Assembly: GCF_035918095.1 (NCBI RefSeq)
Contig: NZ_CP109137.1
Location: 5,644,001-5,708,000 of the forward strand
Source: Streptomyces sp. NBC_01750
Lineage (GTDB): Bacteria > Actinomycetota > Actinomycetes > Streptomycetales > Streptomycetaceae
Direction of reading: 5' to 3'
DNA: 64,000 nt
The translations under genes and the position numbers were made by a program. The notes under the pieces were generated by a model. The model saw nothing but the letters and a program-made list of their open reading frames with translations. It did no database searches and had not been told where the DNA came from. Within the stretch, counting starts at the first letter, position 1. The number at the start of each line of letters is the position of its first letter. This document shows positions 27,520-36,771 of this stretch, piece by piece.

Positions 27520-29355
27520 GTGGCGCGCGACATCGCGGCTCCCGGCACCGTCCCCACCAATCACCAGGAGCTCGTCTCCTGGGTCGACGAGATCGTTGCA
27601 CTCACGGAGCCGGACAGCGTCGTCTGGTGTGACGGGTCCGAGGCCGAGTACGAGCGCCTGTGCGAGGAGCTCGTCGCCAAGGGCACGTTCAAGAAACTGG
27701 ACCCGATCAAGCGCCCGAACTCGTACTACGCCGCGTCCGACCCGAGCGATGTCGCACGTGTCGAGGACCGCACCTTCATCTGCTCCGAGAAGGAGGAGGA
27801 CGCGGGCCCCACGAACCACTGGAAGGCTCCCGCGGAGATGAAGGACATCTTCGCCGGCGAGAAGGGCATCTTCCGCGGCTCGATGCGCGGGCGGACCATG
27901 TACGTCGTGCCGTTCTGCATGGGACCGCTGGGCTCGCCGCTCTCCGCGATCGGCGTCGAGATCACCGACTCCGCGTACGTCGCCGTCTCCATGCGGACGA
28001 TGACACGCATGGGCCGGCCGGTGCTGGACGAGCTCGGCACCGACGGCTTCTTCGTCAAGGCCGTCCACACCCTCGGCGCCCCGCTCGCCGAGGGCGAGGC
28101 CGATGTGCCGTGGCCCTGCAACTCCACCAAGTACATCTCGCACTTCCCGGAGACCCGCGAGATCTGGTCGTACGGCTCCGGCTACGGCGGCAACGCCCTG
28201 CTCGGCAAGAAGTGCTACGCGCTGCGCATCGCGTCCGTCATGGCGCGCGACGAGGGCTGGCTCGCCGAGCACATGCTGATCCTCAAGCTCACTCCGCCGC
28301 AGGGCCCGTCAAAGTACGTCGCGGCCGCCTTCCCGTCCGCGTGCGGCAAGACCAACCTCGCCATGCTGGAGCCGACCATCTCCGGCTGGACCGTGGAGAC
28401 CATCGGCGACGACATCGCCTGGATGCGCTTCGGCGAGGACGGCCGGCTGTACGCGATCAATCCGGAGGCCGGTTTCTTCGGCGTCGCGCCCGGCACCGGT
28501 GAGCACACCAACGCCAACGCCATGAAGACCCTGTGGGGCAACGCCGTCTTCACCAACGTCGCGCTGACGGATGACAACGACATCTGGTGGGAGGGCATGA
28601 CCGAGGAGGCGCCGGCGCACCTCACGGACTGGAAGGGCAACGACTGGACCCCGGCGTCCGAGACCCCGGCGGCCCACCCGAACGCCCGCTTCACCGTGCC
28701 GGCTTCGCAGTGCCCGATCGCCGCACCCGAGTGGGAGGACCCGAAGGGTGTGCCGATCTCGGCGATCCTCTTCGGCGGCCGCCGCGCCTCCGCCGTGCCG
28801 CTGGTGACGGAGTCCTTCGACTGGAACCACGGTGTCTTCCTCGGTGCGAATGTCGCCTCCGAGAAGACCGCAGCCGCCGAGGGCAAGGTCGGCGAGCTGC
28901 GCCGCGACCCGTTCGCGATGCTGCCGTTCTGCGGTTACAACATGGGCGACTACATGGCCCACTGGATCAAGGTCGGCCAGGCTGCGACGTCCAGGGGCGA
29001 CGCCGCCAAGCTGCCGAAGATCTACTACGTCAACTGGTTCCGCAAGAACGACTCGGGCAAGTTCGTGTGGCCGGGCTTCGGCGAGAACAGCCGCGTACTG
29101 AAGTGGATCGTGGAGCGCCTGCAGGGCAAGGCCGAGGGCGTCGAGACGCCGATCGGCGTCCTGCCGACGCGTGAGGCGCTCGACACGGACGGCCTCGAAC
29201 TGCCGGAGGCCGACCTCGACTTCCTGCTCAAGGTCGACAAGGAGGTGTGGCGCGAGGAGGCCGCTCTGGTCCCCGAGCACCTCAACACCTTCGGTGACCA
29301 CACGCCGAAGGAACTGTGGGACGAGTACCGCGCGCTGGTCGCCCGTCTCGGCTGA
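27520..29355 (+). CDS. pckG: Phosphoenolpyruvate carboxykinase (GTP)
   Basis: 611 residues, standard for the GTP-dependent enzyme. It converts oxaloacetate plus GTP to PEP at the entry of gluconeogenesis. Visible motifs are the kinase-1a loop FPSACGKTN near 271-279, substrate loops RTMTRMG and [24 protein letters not shown], and [25 protein letters not shown] near the guanine site. The start is GTG 27520 behind AGGAG. A strong terminator follows. Housekeeping enzyme of carbon flux. Confidence 0.96.
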   Translation: MARDIAAPGTVPTNHQELVSWVDEIVALTEPDSVVWCDGSEAEYERLCEELVAKGTFKKLDPIKRPNSYYAASDPSDVARVEDRTFICSEKEEDAGPTNHWKAPAEMKDIFAGEKGIFRGSMRGRTMYVVPFCMGPLGSPLSAIGVEITDSAYVAVSMRTMTRMGRPVLDELGTDGFFVKAVHTLGAPLAEGEADVPWPCNSTKYISHFPETREIWSYGSGYGGNALLGKKCYALRIASVMARDEGWLAEHMLILKLTPPQGPSKYVAAAFPSACGKTNLAMLEPTISGWTVETIGDDIAWMRFGEDGRLYAINPEAGFFGVAPGTGEHTNANAMKTLWGNAVFTNVALTDDNDIWWEGMTEEAPAHLTDWKGNDWTPASETPAAHPNARFTVPASQCPIAAPEWEDPKGVPISAILFGGRRASAVPLVTESFDWNHGVFLGANVASEKTAAAEGKVGELRRDPFAMLPFCGYNMGDYMAHWIKVGQAATSRGDAAKLPKIYYVNWFRKNDSGKFVWPGFGENSRVLKWIVERLQGKAEGVETPIGVLPTREALDTDGLELPEADLDFLLKVDKEVWREEAALVPEHLNTFGDHTPKELWDEYRALVARLG

Positions 29356-29447
29356 GCGGAGCCGAAGTCGAACGGCTGAAGAAACGTCGCGGCGGATCCT
29401 CCAGACATCCGCCCTGACCTGTGGGGTCACACAGGTCCGCCGCGTCC

Positions 29448-29484
29448 CCGGCCCCCGGAGCCCCCTCACGGCTCCGGGGGCCGG
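29448..29484 (+). terminator. Terminator after pckG
   Basis: Fifteen-base perfect arms (29448-29462 and 29470-29484; left arm CCGGCCCCCGGAGCC) with a seven-base loop, followed by ACTCTTT. It sits between convergent pckG and the flavin reductase gene and may serve both. Confidence 0.85.
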
Positions 29485-29595
29485 ACTCTTTCCCACGGAC
29501 TCCTCGCAAACTGCCCCTTCGGGCCCGATCAGCCGGACGTCACAGCCGAGGGTCTCGAAGACCCCTTCGGGCGCGGCAGGGTGGTGGCCGTGGGG

Positions 29596-30660
29596 TCACA
29601 GGCCGTGCCGGCGGTCGCCGAGCACGCGCTCGCACACGTCACGCTCCAACTGCGGCGAGAAGGGGGAGCGACGGGCGGCAACAGCCCGGCGGGTCTCCTC
29701 GGCGATCAGGTCGGCGTTGATCGCCGCGGCGGCGCGCACGCCCGCACCGGCGGCACCGACAACCTGCTCGATCAGGCTGGTGACGTTGCCGGCCACCCAC
29801 ACTCCGGGCACCGCGGTCGCCCCTGTCGGGTCGGCGGCGATGTAGCTGCCGATGACATGGCCGCCCATCTCCTGCTCGACGGCCGCGAGTCCGAGGCCGG
29901 TGAGGACGGCTGTGCGGGCGGTGAAGCGCGGGACGACCGCGAGAGCCTGGCAGGGGAACTCCCGGCCGCCGGCCAGCCGCACACCGGTGAGGCGGTCGCC
30001 GGTCACCTCCAGGCGGGTCACCTCGCCGTCGACGACGGCGATGTCGCGGGCGGCGAGTTGCTCGTACTCCTCCTCGCCCGGTTCCGGCGCGGTGTGCAGA
30101 AAGAGGGTCACGTCCTTGCTCCACTGGCGCCACAGCAGTGCCTGGTGGACGGCGAAGGGGCCGGTCGCCAGGATGCCGATGGCCTGGTCGCATACCTCCC
30201 AGCCGTGGCAGTACGGGCAGTGCAGCACCTCCCGTCCCCACCGCTCGGCCACGCCGGGAACGTCGGGCAGCTCATCGACCAGGCCGGTGGTCACCAGCAG
30301 CCGCTCCGCCAGGACCGTGCCGCCGCTGTCGAGGACGACGCGGAAGCCCCCCGACGTGCACCGCTCGGCGGCCACGACGGTGCCCGTCCGGATCACGCCG
30401 CCGTACCCGGTCACCTCCGCGCGGCCCGCGGCCAGCAGTTCCGCGGGCGGGGTGCCTTCGCGCGCCAGATAGGTGTGGACTCCGGCCGCCGGGGCGTTGC
30501 GCGGCTGACCGGCGTCGACCACCAGTACCGAGCGCCGCGCCCGCGCCAGGGTCAGCGCCCCGCTCAGTCCCGCGGCACCGCCCCCGACGACCACGACCTC
30601 GTAGCGCCGCTCCTCGTCCGTGGAAGCGGCGGCCGGAATCTGCTCGTTCTGTCTCGTCAT
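29596..30660 (-). CDS. Thioredoxin reductase-like FAD/NAD(P) oxidoreductase
   Basis: 354 residues. The FAD-binding GGGAAGLSGALTLARA motif is at about 26-41, and a redox-active CPYC pair (Cys148, Cys151) lies in the NADPH domain region, as in TrxB-like enzymes. The second flavin motif near GVWVAGNV is intact. Unlike true thioredoxin reductase it has an N-terminal extension and a different dinucleotide loop, so the electron acceptor is uncertain. GGAGGT precedes ATG 30660. It is divergent from an XRE-cupin regulator that probably controls it; this pair is common in Streptomyces. Confidence 0.88.
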   Translation of the reverse strand: MTRQNEQIPAAASTDEERRYEVVVVGGGAAGLSGALTLARARRSVLVVDAGQPRNAPAAGVHTYLAREGTPPAELLAAGRAEVTGYGGVIRTGTVVAAERCTSGGFRVVLDSGGTVLAERLLVTTGLVDELPDVPGVAERWGREVLHCPYCHGWEVCDQAIGILATGPFAVHQALLWRQWSKDVTLFLHTAPEPGEEEYEQLAARDIAVVDGEVTRLEVTGDRLTGVRLAGGREFPCQALAVVPRFTARTAVLTGLGLAAVEQEMGGHVIGSYIAADPTGATAVPGVWVAGNVTSLIEQVVGAAGAGVRAAAAINADLIAEETRRAVAARRSPFSPQLERDVCERVLGDRRHGL

Positions 30661-30743
30661 GTCGCTTACCTCCGTTCACCGGAGATCGTCGGTCCGCGTC
30701 AGGCAACTTGACAAACCTTCTTGCCGAAGCGGCAAATGGGGAA
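30661..30743. promoter_or_regulatory. Divergent promoter with TTGACA box and inverted repeat
   Basis: A -35-like TTGACA at 30708-30713 and the inverted repeat TTGCCG-AAG-CGGCAA at 30721-30735 lie between the two divergent genes, just before the XRE-cupin start. The repeat is a plausible operator for that regulator. Confidence 0.5.
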
Positions 30744-31334
30744 ATGGCTGACGACGACATTCCCGGCGTGCTGAGCGCGGTCGGCCCGCGGCTGCGGGCC
30801 CTGCGGCGCGACCGCGGCACCACCCTGGCCGAGCTGAGCGAGGCGACCGGCATCTCGCTCAGCACCCTCTCGCGACTGGAGTCGGGGAAGCGCAAACCGA
30901 CCCTGGAACTCCTGCTCCCGCTGGCCAAGGCACACAACGTGCAACTGGACGAACTCGTGGGCGCGCCACCCACCGGCGACCCCCGTGTCCACCCGCGCCC
31001 CTTCACCAGGCACGGCCAGACCTTTGTGCCACTGACCCGCCACCTCGGCGGCCTGCATGCCTACAAGCAGATCCTTCCCGTCGCAAAGCAGACGGGCGTA
31101 CGGCCCGAGCAGCGGACGCACGAGGGCTACGACTGGCTCTACGTCCTGTCCGGCCGACTGCTGCTGGCCCTGGGTGAGGACGACATCGTCCTCACCGCGG
31201 GCGAGGCAGCCGAATTCGACACGCGCACTCCCCACGGCTTCGCCAACGCCGGACCTCGGCCCGTCGAGTTCCTCAGCCTGTTCGGGGCGCAGGGCGAGCG
31301 GATACACGTCCGGGCCCGCCCCGCCGGCAGGTGA
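30744..31334 (+). CDS. XRE-family regulator with cupin sensor domain
   Basis: 196 residues. The helix-turn-helix spans about 11-66 (LRALRRDRGTTLAELSEATG, then SLSTLSRLESGKRKPT), and a cupin barrel spans about 100-190 (EQRTHEGYDWLYVLSG, DIVLTAGEAAEFDTRTPHGF). Proteins of this layout sense small molecules or metals through the cupin and repress neighbouring redox or catabolic genes. The divergent flavin oxidoreductase is the likely target. ATG 30744 is preceded by GGGGA at short distance. Confidence 0.9.
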   Translation: MADDDIPGVLSAVGPRLRALRRDRGTTLAELSEATGISLSTLSRLESGKRKPTLELLLPLAKAHNVQLDELVGAPPTGDPRVHPRPFTRHGQTFVPLTRHLGGLHAYKQILPVAKQTGVRPEQRTHEGYDWLYVLSGRLLLALGEDDIVLTAGEAAEFDTRTPHGFANAGPRPVEFLSLFGAQGERIHVRARPAGR

Positions 31335-31444
31335 CCGGTGGCGGCCCGGCGGCCCGTGGTTCCCGGGCGAGGCCGGCTTCCTGGTCCTGCGCGGGCCGAT
31401 CCTGCTCGGCGCGTCGCTCGCGCCGGGCGCGGATCGTGGGTGTG

Positions 31445-31494
31445 CGACATGCCGGAGCCCTTCCCGCCGCGGCGGGAAGGGCTCCGGCATGTCG
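31445..31494. terminator. Fifty-base perfect palindrome between convergent genes
   Basis: The left arm 31445-31469 (beginning CGACATGCCGGAGCCC) and right arm 31470-31494 are exact reverse complements with no spacer, giving a 25-base-pair perfect stem. It lies between the XRE-cupin gene and a convergent hypothetical gene and should stop transcription both ways. Its length and perfection exceed a usual terminator. Confidence 0.8.
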
Positions 31495-31558
31495 TGGAGG
31501 CTGCGGACAGTTGGTGGCACCCGGCCCACGCGCCTCCGCGGCCCGTGAACCGGGGCCG

Positions 31559-31945
31559 TCAGTGGGCGCCGACCAGATGGGTGTCGGTCAGCGCGGCGGT
31601 GTGCGCGTCCATGCGCTCGGCGGAAAGGATCGCGGCGGCGGTGTCGGCGCGCGACGCGGCGACGACGAGCGCGCGGCCCGCGAGAGCGTGCGCGCGGCGG
31701 TGCAGGGCGGCCGGGTCGGCGCCGCTGCGGCCCGCATGGCGGACCGGCGGGGCGCCACGGAGGCGGGAGATCTGGGACGCGATGCGCTCGGCAGCCGCAT
31801 CGAGACCGAGCTCGTCGGTTACGGCGAGCAGCGCGGAGAGATGTCCGGCGAGCTGGATGTCCAGCTCTTCCTCGCGGCTGCGGTGCGGGTACTCGGCATC
31901 GTCGGCCATCGAGGGGAGTGACCTGGTGCGGATCGGCTCGTACAT
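31559..31945 (-). CDS. Conserved hypothetical small helical protein
   Basis: 128 residues, Ala-rich and almost all helical, with no membrane segment or catalytic motif. The segment REEELDIQLAGHLSALLAVTDELGLDAAAERI could form a helical bundle; a second His/Ala-rich helix pair follows. AGGAGG lies eight bases before ATG 31945, so translation is well supported. I do not recognise the family. It lies just downstream (same strand) of the aminotransferase gene, separated by 92 bases. Confidence 0.7.
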   Translation of the reverse strand: MYEPIRTRSLPSMADDAEYPHRSREEELDIQLAGHLSALLAVTDELGLDAAAERIASQISRLRGAPPVRHAGRSGADPAALHRRAHALAGRALVVAASRADTAAAILSAERMDAHTAALTDTHLVGAH

Positions 31946-32037
31946 GGGGATGGCCTCCTGCTCACTGTCAGGAGACCATCCTAGCTTAGATTCTGTCTAA
32001 GGTTGAGTCGGGTCGTGAATCTTTGCCCGGGACCGGC

Positions 32038-33249
32038 TCACGGCTGGCTGTAACCGTCGAGGAACCTGCCGATCCGCGTCACCGCGTCCGCCAGATCCTT
32101 CGCCGCCGGCAGCGTCACGATCCGGAAGTGATCGGGCTCCGGCCAGTTGAATCCCGTACCGTGCACGACCATGATTTTCTCGGTCCGCAGCAGATCGAGC
32201 ACCATCTGCCGGTCGTCCTTGACCTTGTAGACCTTGGGGTCGAGGCGCGGGAAGAGATACAGCGCACCCTTCGGCTTGACGCAGGTCACGCCCGGGATCT
32301 GGGTGAGCAGGTCGTACGCGACATCCCGCTGCTCCAGGATCCGCCCGCCCGGCAGCACCAGGTCCTCGATCGACTGCCGGCCGCCGAGCGCGGTGGCGAC
32401 CGCGTGCTGCGAGGGCATGTTGGCGCACAGGCGCATATTGGCCAGGATCGTCAGGCCCTCGATGTACGAGGAGGCGTGCGCCTTCGGGCCGCAGACTGCC
32501 ATCCAGCCGGAGCGGTAGCCCGCCACCCGGTAGTTCTTGGAGAGCCCATTGAAGGTGAGGACCATCAGGTCCGGGGCGACCGCAGCGGTCGGCGTGTGTG
32601 TGGCGCCGTCGTAGAGGATCTTGTCGTAGATCTCGTCGGAGCAGACGACCAGGTTGTGCCGACGGGCGATCTCGGTGAGGCCGCGCAGCATCTCGTCGTC
32701 GTACACCGCACCCGTGGGGTTGTTCGGGTTGATGATCACGATCGCCTTGGTGCGGTCGGTGATCTTCCGCTCGATGTCGGCGAGGTCGGGCATCCAGTCG
32801 GCCTGCTCGTCGCACCGGTAGTGCACGGCGGTGCCGCCGGCGAGCGAGACGGACGCGGTCCACAGCGGATAGTCCGGGGCAGGTACGAGTACCTCGTCGC
32901 CGTCGTCGAGCAGCGCCTGCATCGACATCTGGATCAGCTCGGAGACGCCGTTGCCGAGGTAGATGTCCTCGACGTCCAGGTCGATGCCCTTGGTCTGGTA
33001 GTGCTGCATCACGGCACGGCGTGCGGACAGCAGCCCCTTCGCATCGCCGTAGCCGTGTGCGTCGCCGAGGTTGCGGAGGATGTCCTCGAGGATCTCGGGC
33101 GGGCACTCGAAACCGAAGGCGGCGGGGTTGCCGGTGTTGAGCTTGAGGATGCGATGACCTGCTGCCTCCAACCGCATCGCCTCCTCGAGGACCGGGCCCC
33201 GGATTTCGTAACAGACGTTTGCGAGCTTCGTCGACTGGATCACCTGCAT
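32038..33249 (-). CDS. Class I aminotransferase (AlaA-like, pyridoxal phosphate)
   Basis: 403 residues. Fold-type I aminotransferase with VPAPDYPLWTASV, IINPNNPTGAVY, SDEIYDKI, and the PLP-lysine motif FNGLSKNYRVAGYRSGWM (Lys near 240). The pattern fits glutamate-pyruvate (alanine) aminotransferases of the AlaA/AlaT group. ATG 33249 (MQVIQSTKLANVCYEIRGP) fits the usual N-terminus of this group. A role in alanine synthesis is likely by family; substrate specificity is not proven. Confidence 0.9.
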   Translation of the reverse strand: MQVIQSTKLANVCYEIRGPVLEEAMRLEAAGHRILKLNTGNPAAFGFECPPEILEDILRNLGDAHGYGDAKGLLSARRAVMQHYQTKGIDLDVEDIYLGNGVSELIQMSMQALLDDGDEVLVPAPDYPLWTASVSLAGGTAVHYRCDEQADWMPDLADIERKITDRTKAIVIINPNNPTGAVYDDEMLRGLTEIARRHNLVVCSDEIYDKILYDGATHTPTAAVAPDLMVLTFNGLSKNYRVAGYRSGWMAVCGPKAHASSYIEGLTILANMRLCANMPSQHAVATALGGRQSIEDLVLPGGRILEQRDVAYDLLTQIPGVTCVKPKGALYLFPRLDPKVYKVKDDRQMVLDLLRTEKIMVVHGTGFNWPEPDHFRIVTLPAAKDLADAVTRIGRFLDGYSQP

Positions 33250-33731
33250 GTCCGCGAGCTTACGGGCGCGTAACGCTGATCGCCCCGTGTTTTCGGCCAC
33301 CGTGAGGTGGCATGAATGTCCGGTTTGACACATCGGCCGACGAGAGCGGCTTCGTCCCTTCGAAAGGGTTACCCGGACGGGCCGGACACCTGCGGTTTGT
33401 GTTGCGGGGGCAGGAGGGAATCGGTTCGGTGTTGTCCTCGTCACCTTCGCCGTCCTCTTCGTCGTGGCCCGCGTCGGCGGCATCGAGATCCTCGGCGACG
33501 TGCCGCTGCTCGACTTCCGGCCGGAGCGGGTCGGCTTCGGCCGACCGCGGGCTTCAGGGGGCACGCCGGCCGCTCTCAGATATGCCCGGCGGTTGAGCGG
33601 ATCGTGTTCCGTCCGCCGGCGGGCCGGGATCGTGCCGGTGACCGGCCGGTACCGGCCGAAGGCGCACTCCCGGACTCCCGCGCACCCTCGCCGCGCGTCA
33701 GCACCGGCAGCTGCTGCTCCGGCTCACCGAT
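33250..33731. other. 482-base gap with a possible decayed membrane-protein fragment
   Basis: On the plus strand about 33429-33560 one frame reads RFGVVLVTFAVLFVVARVGG then IEILGDVPLLDFRPERVGFG, a membrane helix plus a structured tail, but no ATG, GTG or TTG start is in frame. After that it becomes Arg/Ala-rich noise. AGGAGG at 33412-33417 sits just before it. I regard it as a possible degraded small membrane-protein gene. The rest holds the aminotransferase promoter. Confidence 0.35.
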
Positions 33732-34340
33732 TTACCGGCGCACAGGGCGCGGGAAGCGTCTGCGCATCGCGTCGATGCAGGTGTCGCGGGAAGTTGGACC
33801 GTTGAAACGGAGACGGTCGTACGCGGTGAACGCAGGCTCCAGCGCATCGAGTTCGTCGATCAGAGCGTGCAGTCGCACCGCCCACCGCACCGAACCGGCA
33901 GTCGGCTCGTGCGGCGCGGCACTGATCGCGGCCGTCAGGCGGTCCTTGCGCTGGATGGCGGCCGGAGTCACCGAGTGGAGGCATACGTACCGTCCGCTGA
34001 GGTACGAATCCCACTCCTCCTCGCCGACGGCCGGTACGGTCCAGTGAGCGGTGAACCAGGCTTCGAGCCGGTGTGTGCCGCCCGCCTCGTCGGCGAGGGA
34101 GAACAGATCGGCCGGCACCATCTCGGCCCCGTCGGAGCGCAGGTATCCCGGCAGCGGCAGACGCCGGCCCAGCATCAGCCGGCGGGCCTCGTCGGCATCA
34201 CGGCCGTGGACTGCGCACAGTTCATCCAGGACGGTGAACTGCGCGCTGACGTACGCGTCGTCGGCATCGGTCATCGGATGCACACCGTTGACCTCGCGGA
34301 ACCGGTCCGCCAGCTGCCGCTTCAGGTCTGTCGTCGACAT
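33732..34340 (-). CDS. Hypothetical protein, possibly DUF6058 type
   Basis: 202 residues, soluble, no signal or membrane segment. An N-terminal helical part (DAYVSAQFTVLDELCAVHGR) is followed by RRLPLPGYLRSDGAEMVPADLF and a long helical C-terminal half containing SGRYVCLHSVTPAAI. This arrangement resembles the DUF6058 proteins labelled natural-product associated in Streptomyces, though no biosynthetic cluster is here. GGAGGG precedes ATG 34340. The family is given from memory with low certainty; the gene itself is secure. Confidence 0.75.
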   Translation of the reverse strand: MSTTDLKRQLADRFREVNGVHPMTDADDAYVSAQFTVLDELCAVHGRDADEARRLMLGRRLPLPGYLRSDGAEMVPADLFSLADEAGGTHRLEAWFTAHWTVPAVGEEEWDSYLSGRYVCLHSVTPAAIQRKDRLTAAISAAPHEPTAGSVRWAVRLHALIDELDALEPAFTAYDRLRFNGPTSRDTCIDAMRRRFPRPVRR

Positions 34341-34548
34341 ACGTGGCCCTCCGCCGCCACCCGCACGGGCGCGTCCCGCGGGGTGCTCCGCACGCTATCG
34401 ACGGGTTGGTTCGGTGCTCACCGAACGGTGAGGCGGGCCGGTGCGGAGCACGTCGTGATGGCGTAGAAGGGGACGGGACGGAGCTCGCGGCCGGATTCGC
34501 CGGATCCCGCAGCCGAGGCCGAACCGGGGCGCGTATCGCGCAACTGCC

Positions 34549-34576
34549 GCCCCGGCCACCGGAAGGTGGCCGGGGC
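34549..34576. terminator. Terminator after the DUF4360 gene
   Basis: Perfect 12-base arms GCCCCGGCCACC and GGTGGCCGGGGC around a GGAA tetraloop, 22 bases beyond the stop of the minus-strand secreted-protein gene. Confidence 0.8.
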
Positions 34577-34598
34577 AGTGCCCTGAGGAACCCTCTCT

Positions 34599-35249
34599 TT
34601 AGGGCTCGTCGCACTCCTTCCAGGCCAGCCGGTAGATGGTGTTGATGGCACCGTCCGTCGAGTCCATCGTCATGAAGCTGGTCGTCTTCTTCGGATCCGA
34701 TGTCCCTGCGTTGACCCGCACTTCGGTGTTGATGTTGAAGTTGCGCTTTACGCCGCATGCCGCCCAGACCAACTGCCCCCACTCCGTGGAGTCGGACGCC
34801 TGCCAGTTGTCGTCGAGGGGCCCCTTGAAGGGGTGATTTCTGGCCGCCGTGTCAGGCGAGCCCTGGAAGTAGTACGACGCCTTCTGCATGGCGGTGGCGC
34901 CGGACTGCAGGCTCGCGAAACCGCGGTAGTCGGCGCTGGCGATCGCGTACGTGAAGCCCTGCGGGACATGCACCACCAGGTTCAGCTGGCAGTTCTTCCG
35001 GAAGTCGGTCGAGCTCGCGCCCACGCCCACTTTGGCGAGGTACTCGCTGTAGGTCACGGTGAAGGCCGTGTTGTCCTCGGACACGGCCACTGCGGCGGAC
35101 CCCGGGCGACAGCCCGATCCGTTGACTGTCGCGATGTCGATCGTGATTTTGTCCGGGGGCGCGATGCTCACAGCGGAAGCGTTCTGAGCGGCCAGCAACG
35201 AAGCGAGAATTGCCGCTGTCGCGCCACCTGCGAAAAGTGCACGGGACAT
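34599..35249 (-). CDS. Secreted DUF4360 protein
   Basis: 216 residues. A signal peptide at about 1-26 (LFAGGATAAILASLLAAQNASA) is followed by a beta-rich domain. DUF4360 features are PPDKITIDIATVNGSGCRPGSAAVAVS, TVTYSEY, a second Cys in KNCQLNLVV, and a late pair in AACGVKR and KECDEP. These are small exported proteins of unknown role in streptomycetes and fungi. GGGAGA precedes ATG 35249. It stands alone between terminators, next to the chaplin genes, hence perhaps a surface or developmental protein. Confidence 0.85.
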   Translation of the reverse strand: MSRALFAGGATAAILASLLAAQNASAVSIAPPDKITIDIATVNGSGCRPGSAAVAVSEDNTAFTVTYSEYLAKVGVGASSTDFRKNCQLNLVVHVPQGFTYAIASADYRGFASLQSGATAMQKASYYFQGSPDTAARNHPFKGPLDDNWQASDSTEWGQLVWAACGVKRNFNINTEVRVNAGTSDPKKTTSFMTMDSTDGAINTIYRLAWKECDEP

Positions 35250-35440
35250 GATTCTCCCATCGGGAAATGTGAGGGGTTCATCCGGAAGTGACCATGCATA
35301 GGCATGATCATGTCAACTCTTCAAGTATTTCGTGGCGCTTCTTGAAGAGCCGGATCGAGTGGAATGGTAGATAGCAGGACAGGGGCTGGCTAGGGCCGTT
35401 ATCGGCCTCTTGCCGATGTGCCGGAACCGGCCAACAGAGA

Positions 35441-35484
35441 AAAGCGGCACCGGGGTGCACTTTCGTGACCCTCGGTGCCGCTTT
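35441..35484 (-). terminator. Terminator of the first chaplin gene
   Basis: Arms AAAGCGGCACCG (35441-35452) and CGGTGCCGCTTT (35473-35484) are exact complements; the GG/CC inside extends the stem. It lies ten bases after the chaplin stop. Confidence 0.8.
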
Positions 35485-35494
35485 GTAACAAATG

Positions 35495-35728
35495 TCAGCC
35501 GTTGCCGCAGGCGTTGCCGAAGGCCGGGTTCAGCAGGGCGATCACATCGACGGTGTTGCCGCAGGCGGCGACCGGCACGTGAATCGGAGCCTGAACGACG
35601 TTGCCCGACAGGATGCCGGGGGAGCCGGCAGCGGCACCTTCGGCACCCGCGTCCGCCATGGCGGGGGCAGCGCCGCCCAAAGCCATGACGACGCCCGCGA
35701 CAACGACTGCAGCCTTCTTGTGCTTCAT
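35495..35728 (-). CDS. Short chaplin (surface amyloid protein), two-cysteine type
   Basis: 77 residues: signal peptide to about 25 (AAPAMA|DAG) and one chaplin domain with SPGILSGNVVQAPIHVPVAA, CGNTVDVIALLNPAFGNAC. The two conserved cysteines are present, and there is no sortase tail, so it is of the short, secreted class that assembles into fibrils on aerial hyphae and spores. GAAAGGATC precedes the ATG. It is divergent from the second chaplin gene across 745 bases. Confidence 0.93.
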   Translation of the reverse strand: MKHKKAAVVVAGVVMALGGAAPAMADAGAEGAAAGSPGILSGNVVQAPIHVPVAACGNTVDVIALLNPAFGNACGNG

Positions 35729-36473
35729 TATTTTGATCCTTTCAGCAGTGGTGTCGTACGCAAGCCCGACCTTCGCGCTGCGCTGCCAGTTCCCTGTTCA
35801 TGAACACCTCTGCAGGACTAGTAACGACTGGATTCCCGCGAAGAAACCTCGGTATGGCCGCCGTCCCGAAAAGTCACTCGTATGCAGCACGGCGGTTTAT
35901 CGGACCGCCAGGAAGACTATTGCGGGGATGATCTCCCACTGCTCGGGGCATTCCCGTCCTGCTCGTGTGCGGCCGTTTGTGAATACCGGCGGAGGGTCTT
36001 CAAGAGGCCCTCCGCCGGTGAGGCAGATCGTCGCACGTATCCGGATGCGCCATGCCAACAGGAAGCACGACTGCCCCACGACGCAATGCGCCGCCGGCTG
36101 GAGGCTTGTACCCGAATAGATCCCGGTACGGTCTGCTCCGCCATTCCATCACTCCCTGGCGACCGCCCGGCCCCGTATTCACCCGTTTGCTGAATGAATT
36201 CCGAGAGGCCGACAGAATTGCTGATCGAGACGTTGTTTGGACGTCCAGTGCGAAATCGAAACGATGAGGTGCAATGTGAAGATCCGAAGACCGGTCCGCC
36301 CGGTCGGCGAAGCCGCGGATTCACTCACATGGCCCACATCGGCACGCTCGTAGGGTAATTGGGCTGAACAGGGGTACCGGCGTCGTCGGCCGTGTCATCT
36401 CCATGCGTATCCCGTTTCGATCTATGTGAGCCCTAACGTTGGGCAGAACATCGAGCAGAAGGTGCTATTTCCC
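35729..36473. other. 745-base gene-free region between two chaplin genes
   Basis: Holds the promoters of both divergent chaplin genes. GC content is clearly lower than in coding DNA and no frame has Streptomyces codon bias or a credible start. A strong hairpin at 35985-36019 lies in the middle (separate entry). I could not identify a confident BldN-type promoter on either strand. Confidence 0.5.
35985..36019. terminator. Orphan terminator-like hairpin between chaplin genes
   Basis: Perfect 12-base arms ACCGGCGGAGGG and CCCTCCGCCGGT enclose an 11-base loop. No annotated gene reads into it from either side, so it may end a small RNA or be a fossil of a lost gene. Confidence 0.6.
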
Positions 36474-36713
36474 ATGAAGACTGCCAAGAAGGCCGCCCTG
36501 GTGCTGGCCACCGCTGGTCTCGCCGCCGGTGCCGCCTCCGGATCCGCGTTCGCCGATGCCGGTGCGGACGGCGCCACCGCCGAATCGCCGGGCGTCGTCT
36601 CCGGCAACCAGGCCCAGGTTCCGGTGCACGTCCCGGTGAACGTCTCGGGCAACACCGCCAACGTGATCGGCCTCCTCAACACGGCCTCCGGCAACGTCGC
36701 CTCCAACGGCTGA
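36474..36713 (+). CDS. Short chaplin lacking cysteines (ChpE-like)
   Basis: 79 residues: signal peptide to about 27 (GSAFA|DAG), then SPGVVSGNQAQVPVHVPVNV, SGNTANVIGLLNTASGNVASNG. The chaplin domain is intact except that both cysteines are replaced (Ser and Ala), as in ChpE of S. coelicolor. LNPAFGN is also changed to LNTASGN. It should be secreted and surface-active but cannot form the intrachain disulfide. GAAGGTG precedes the ATG, and a terminator follows. Confidence 0.9.
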   Translation: MKTAKKAALVLATAGLAAGAASGSAFADAGADGATAESPGVVSGNQAQVPVHVPVNVSGNTANVIGLLNTASGNVASNG

Positions 36714-36729
36714 GCCGAGCTTCGCCACG

Positions 36730-36771
36730 CCAGGGTGGCGCCGCCGGTACCGACCGGTGGCGCCACCCTGG
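36730..36771 (+). terminator. Terminator after the cysteine-less chaplin gene
   Basis: Thirteen-base perfect arms CCAGGGTGGCGCC (36730-36742) and GGCGCCACCCTGG (36759-36771), 17 bases after the stop, followed by TTGCTGTT. Confidence 0.82.
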
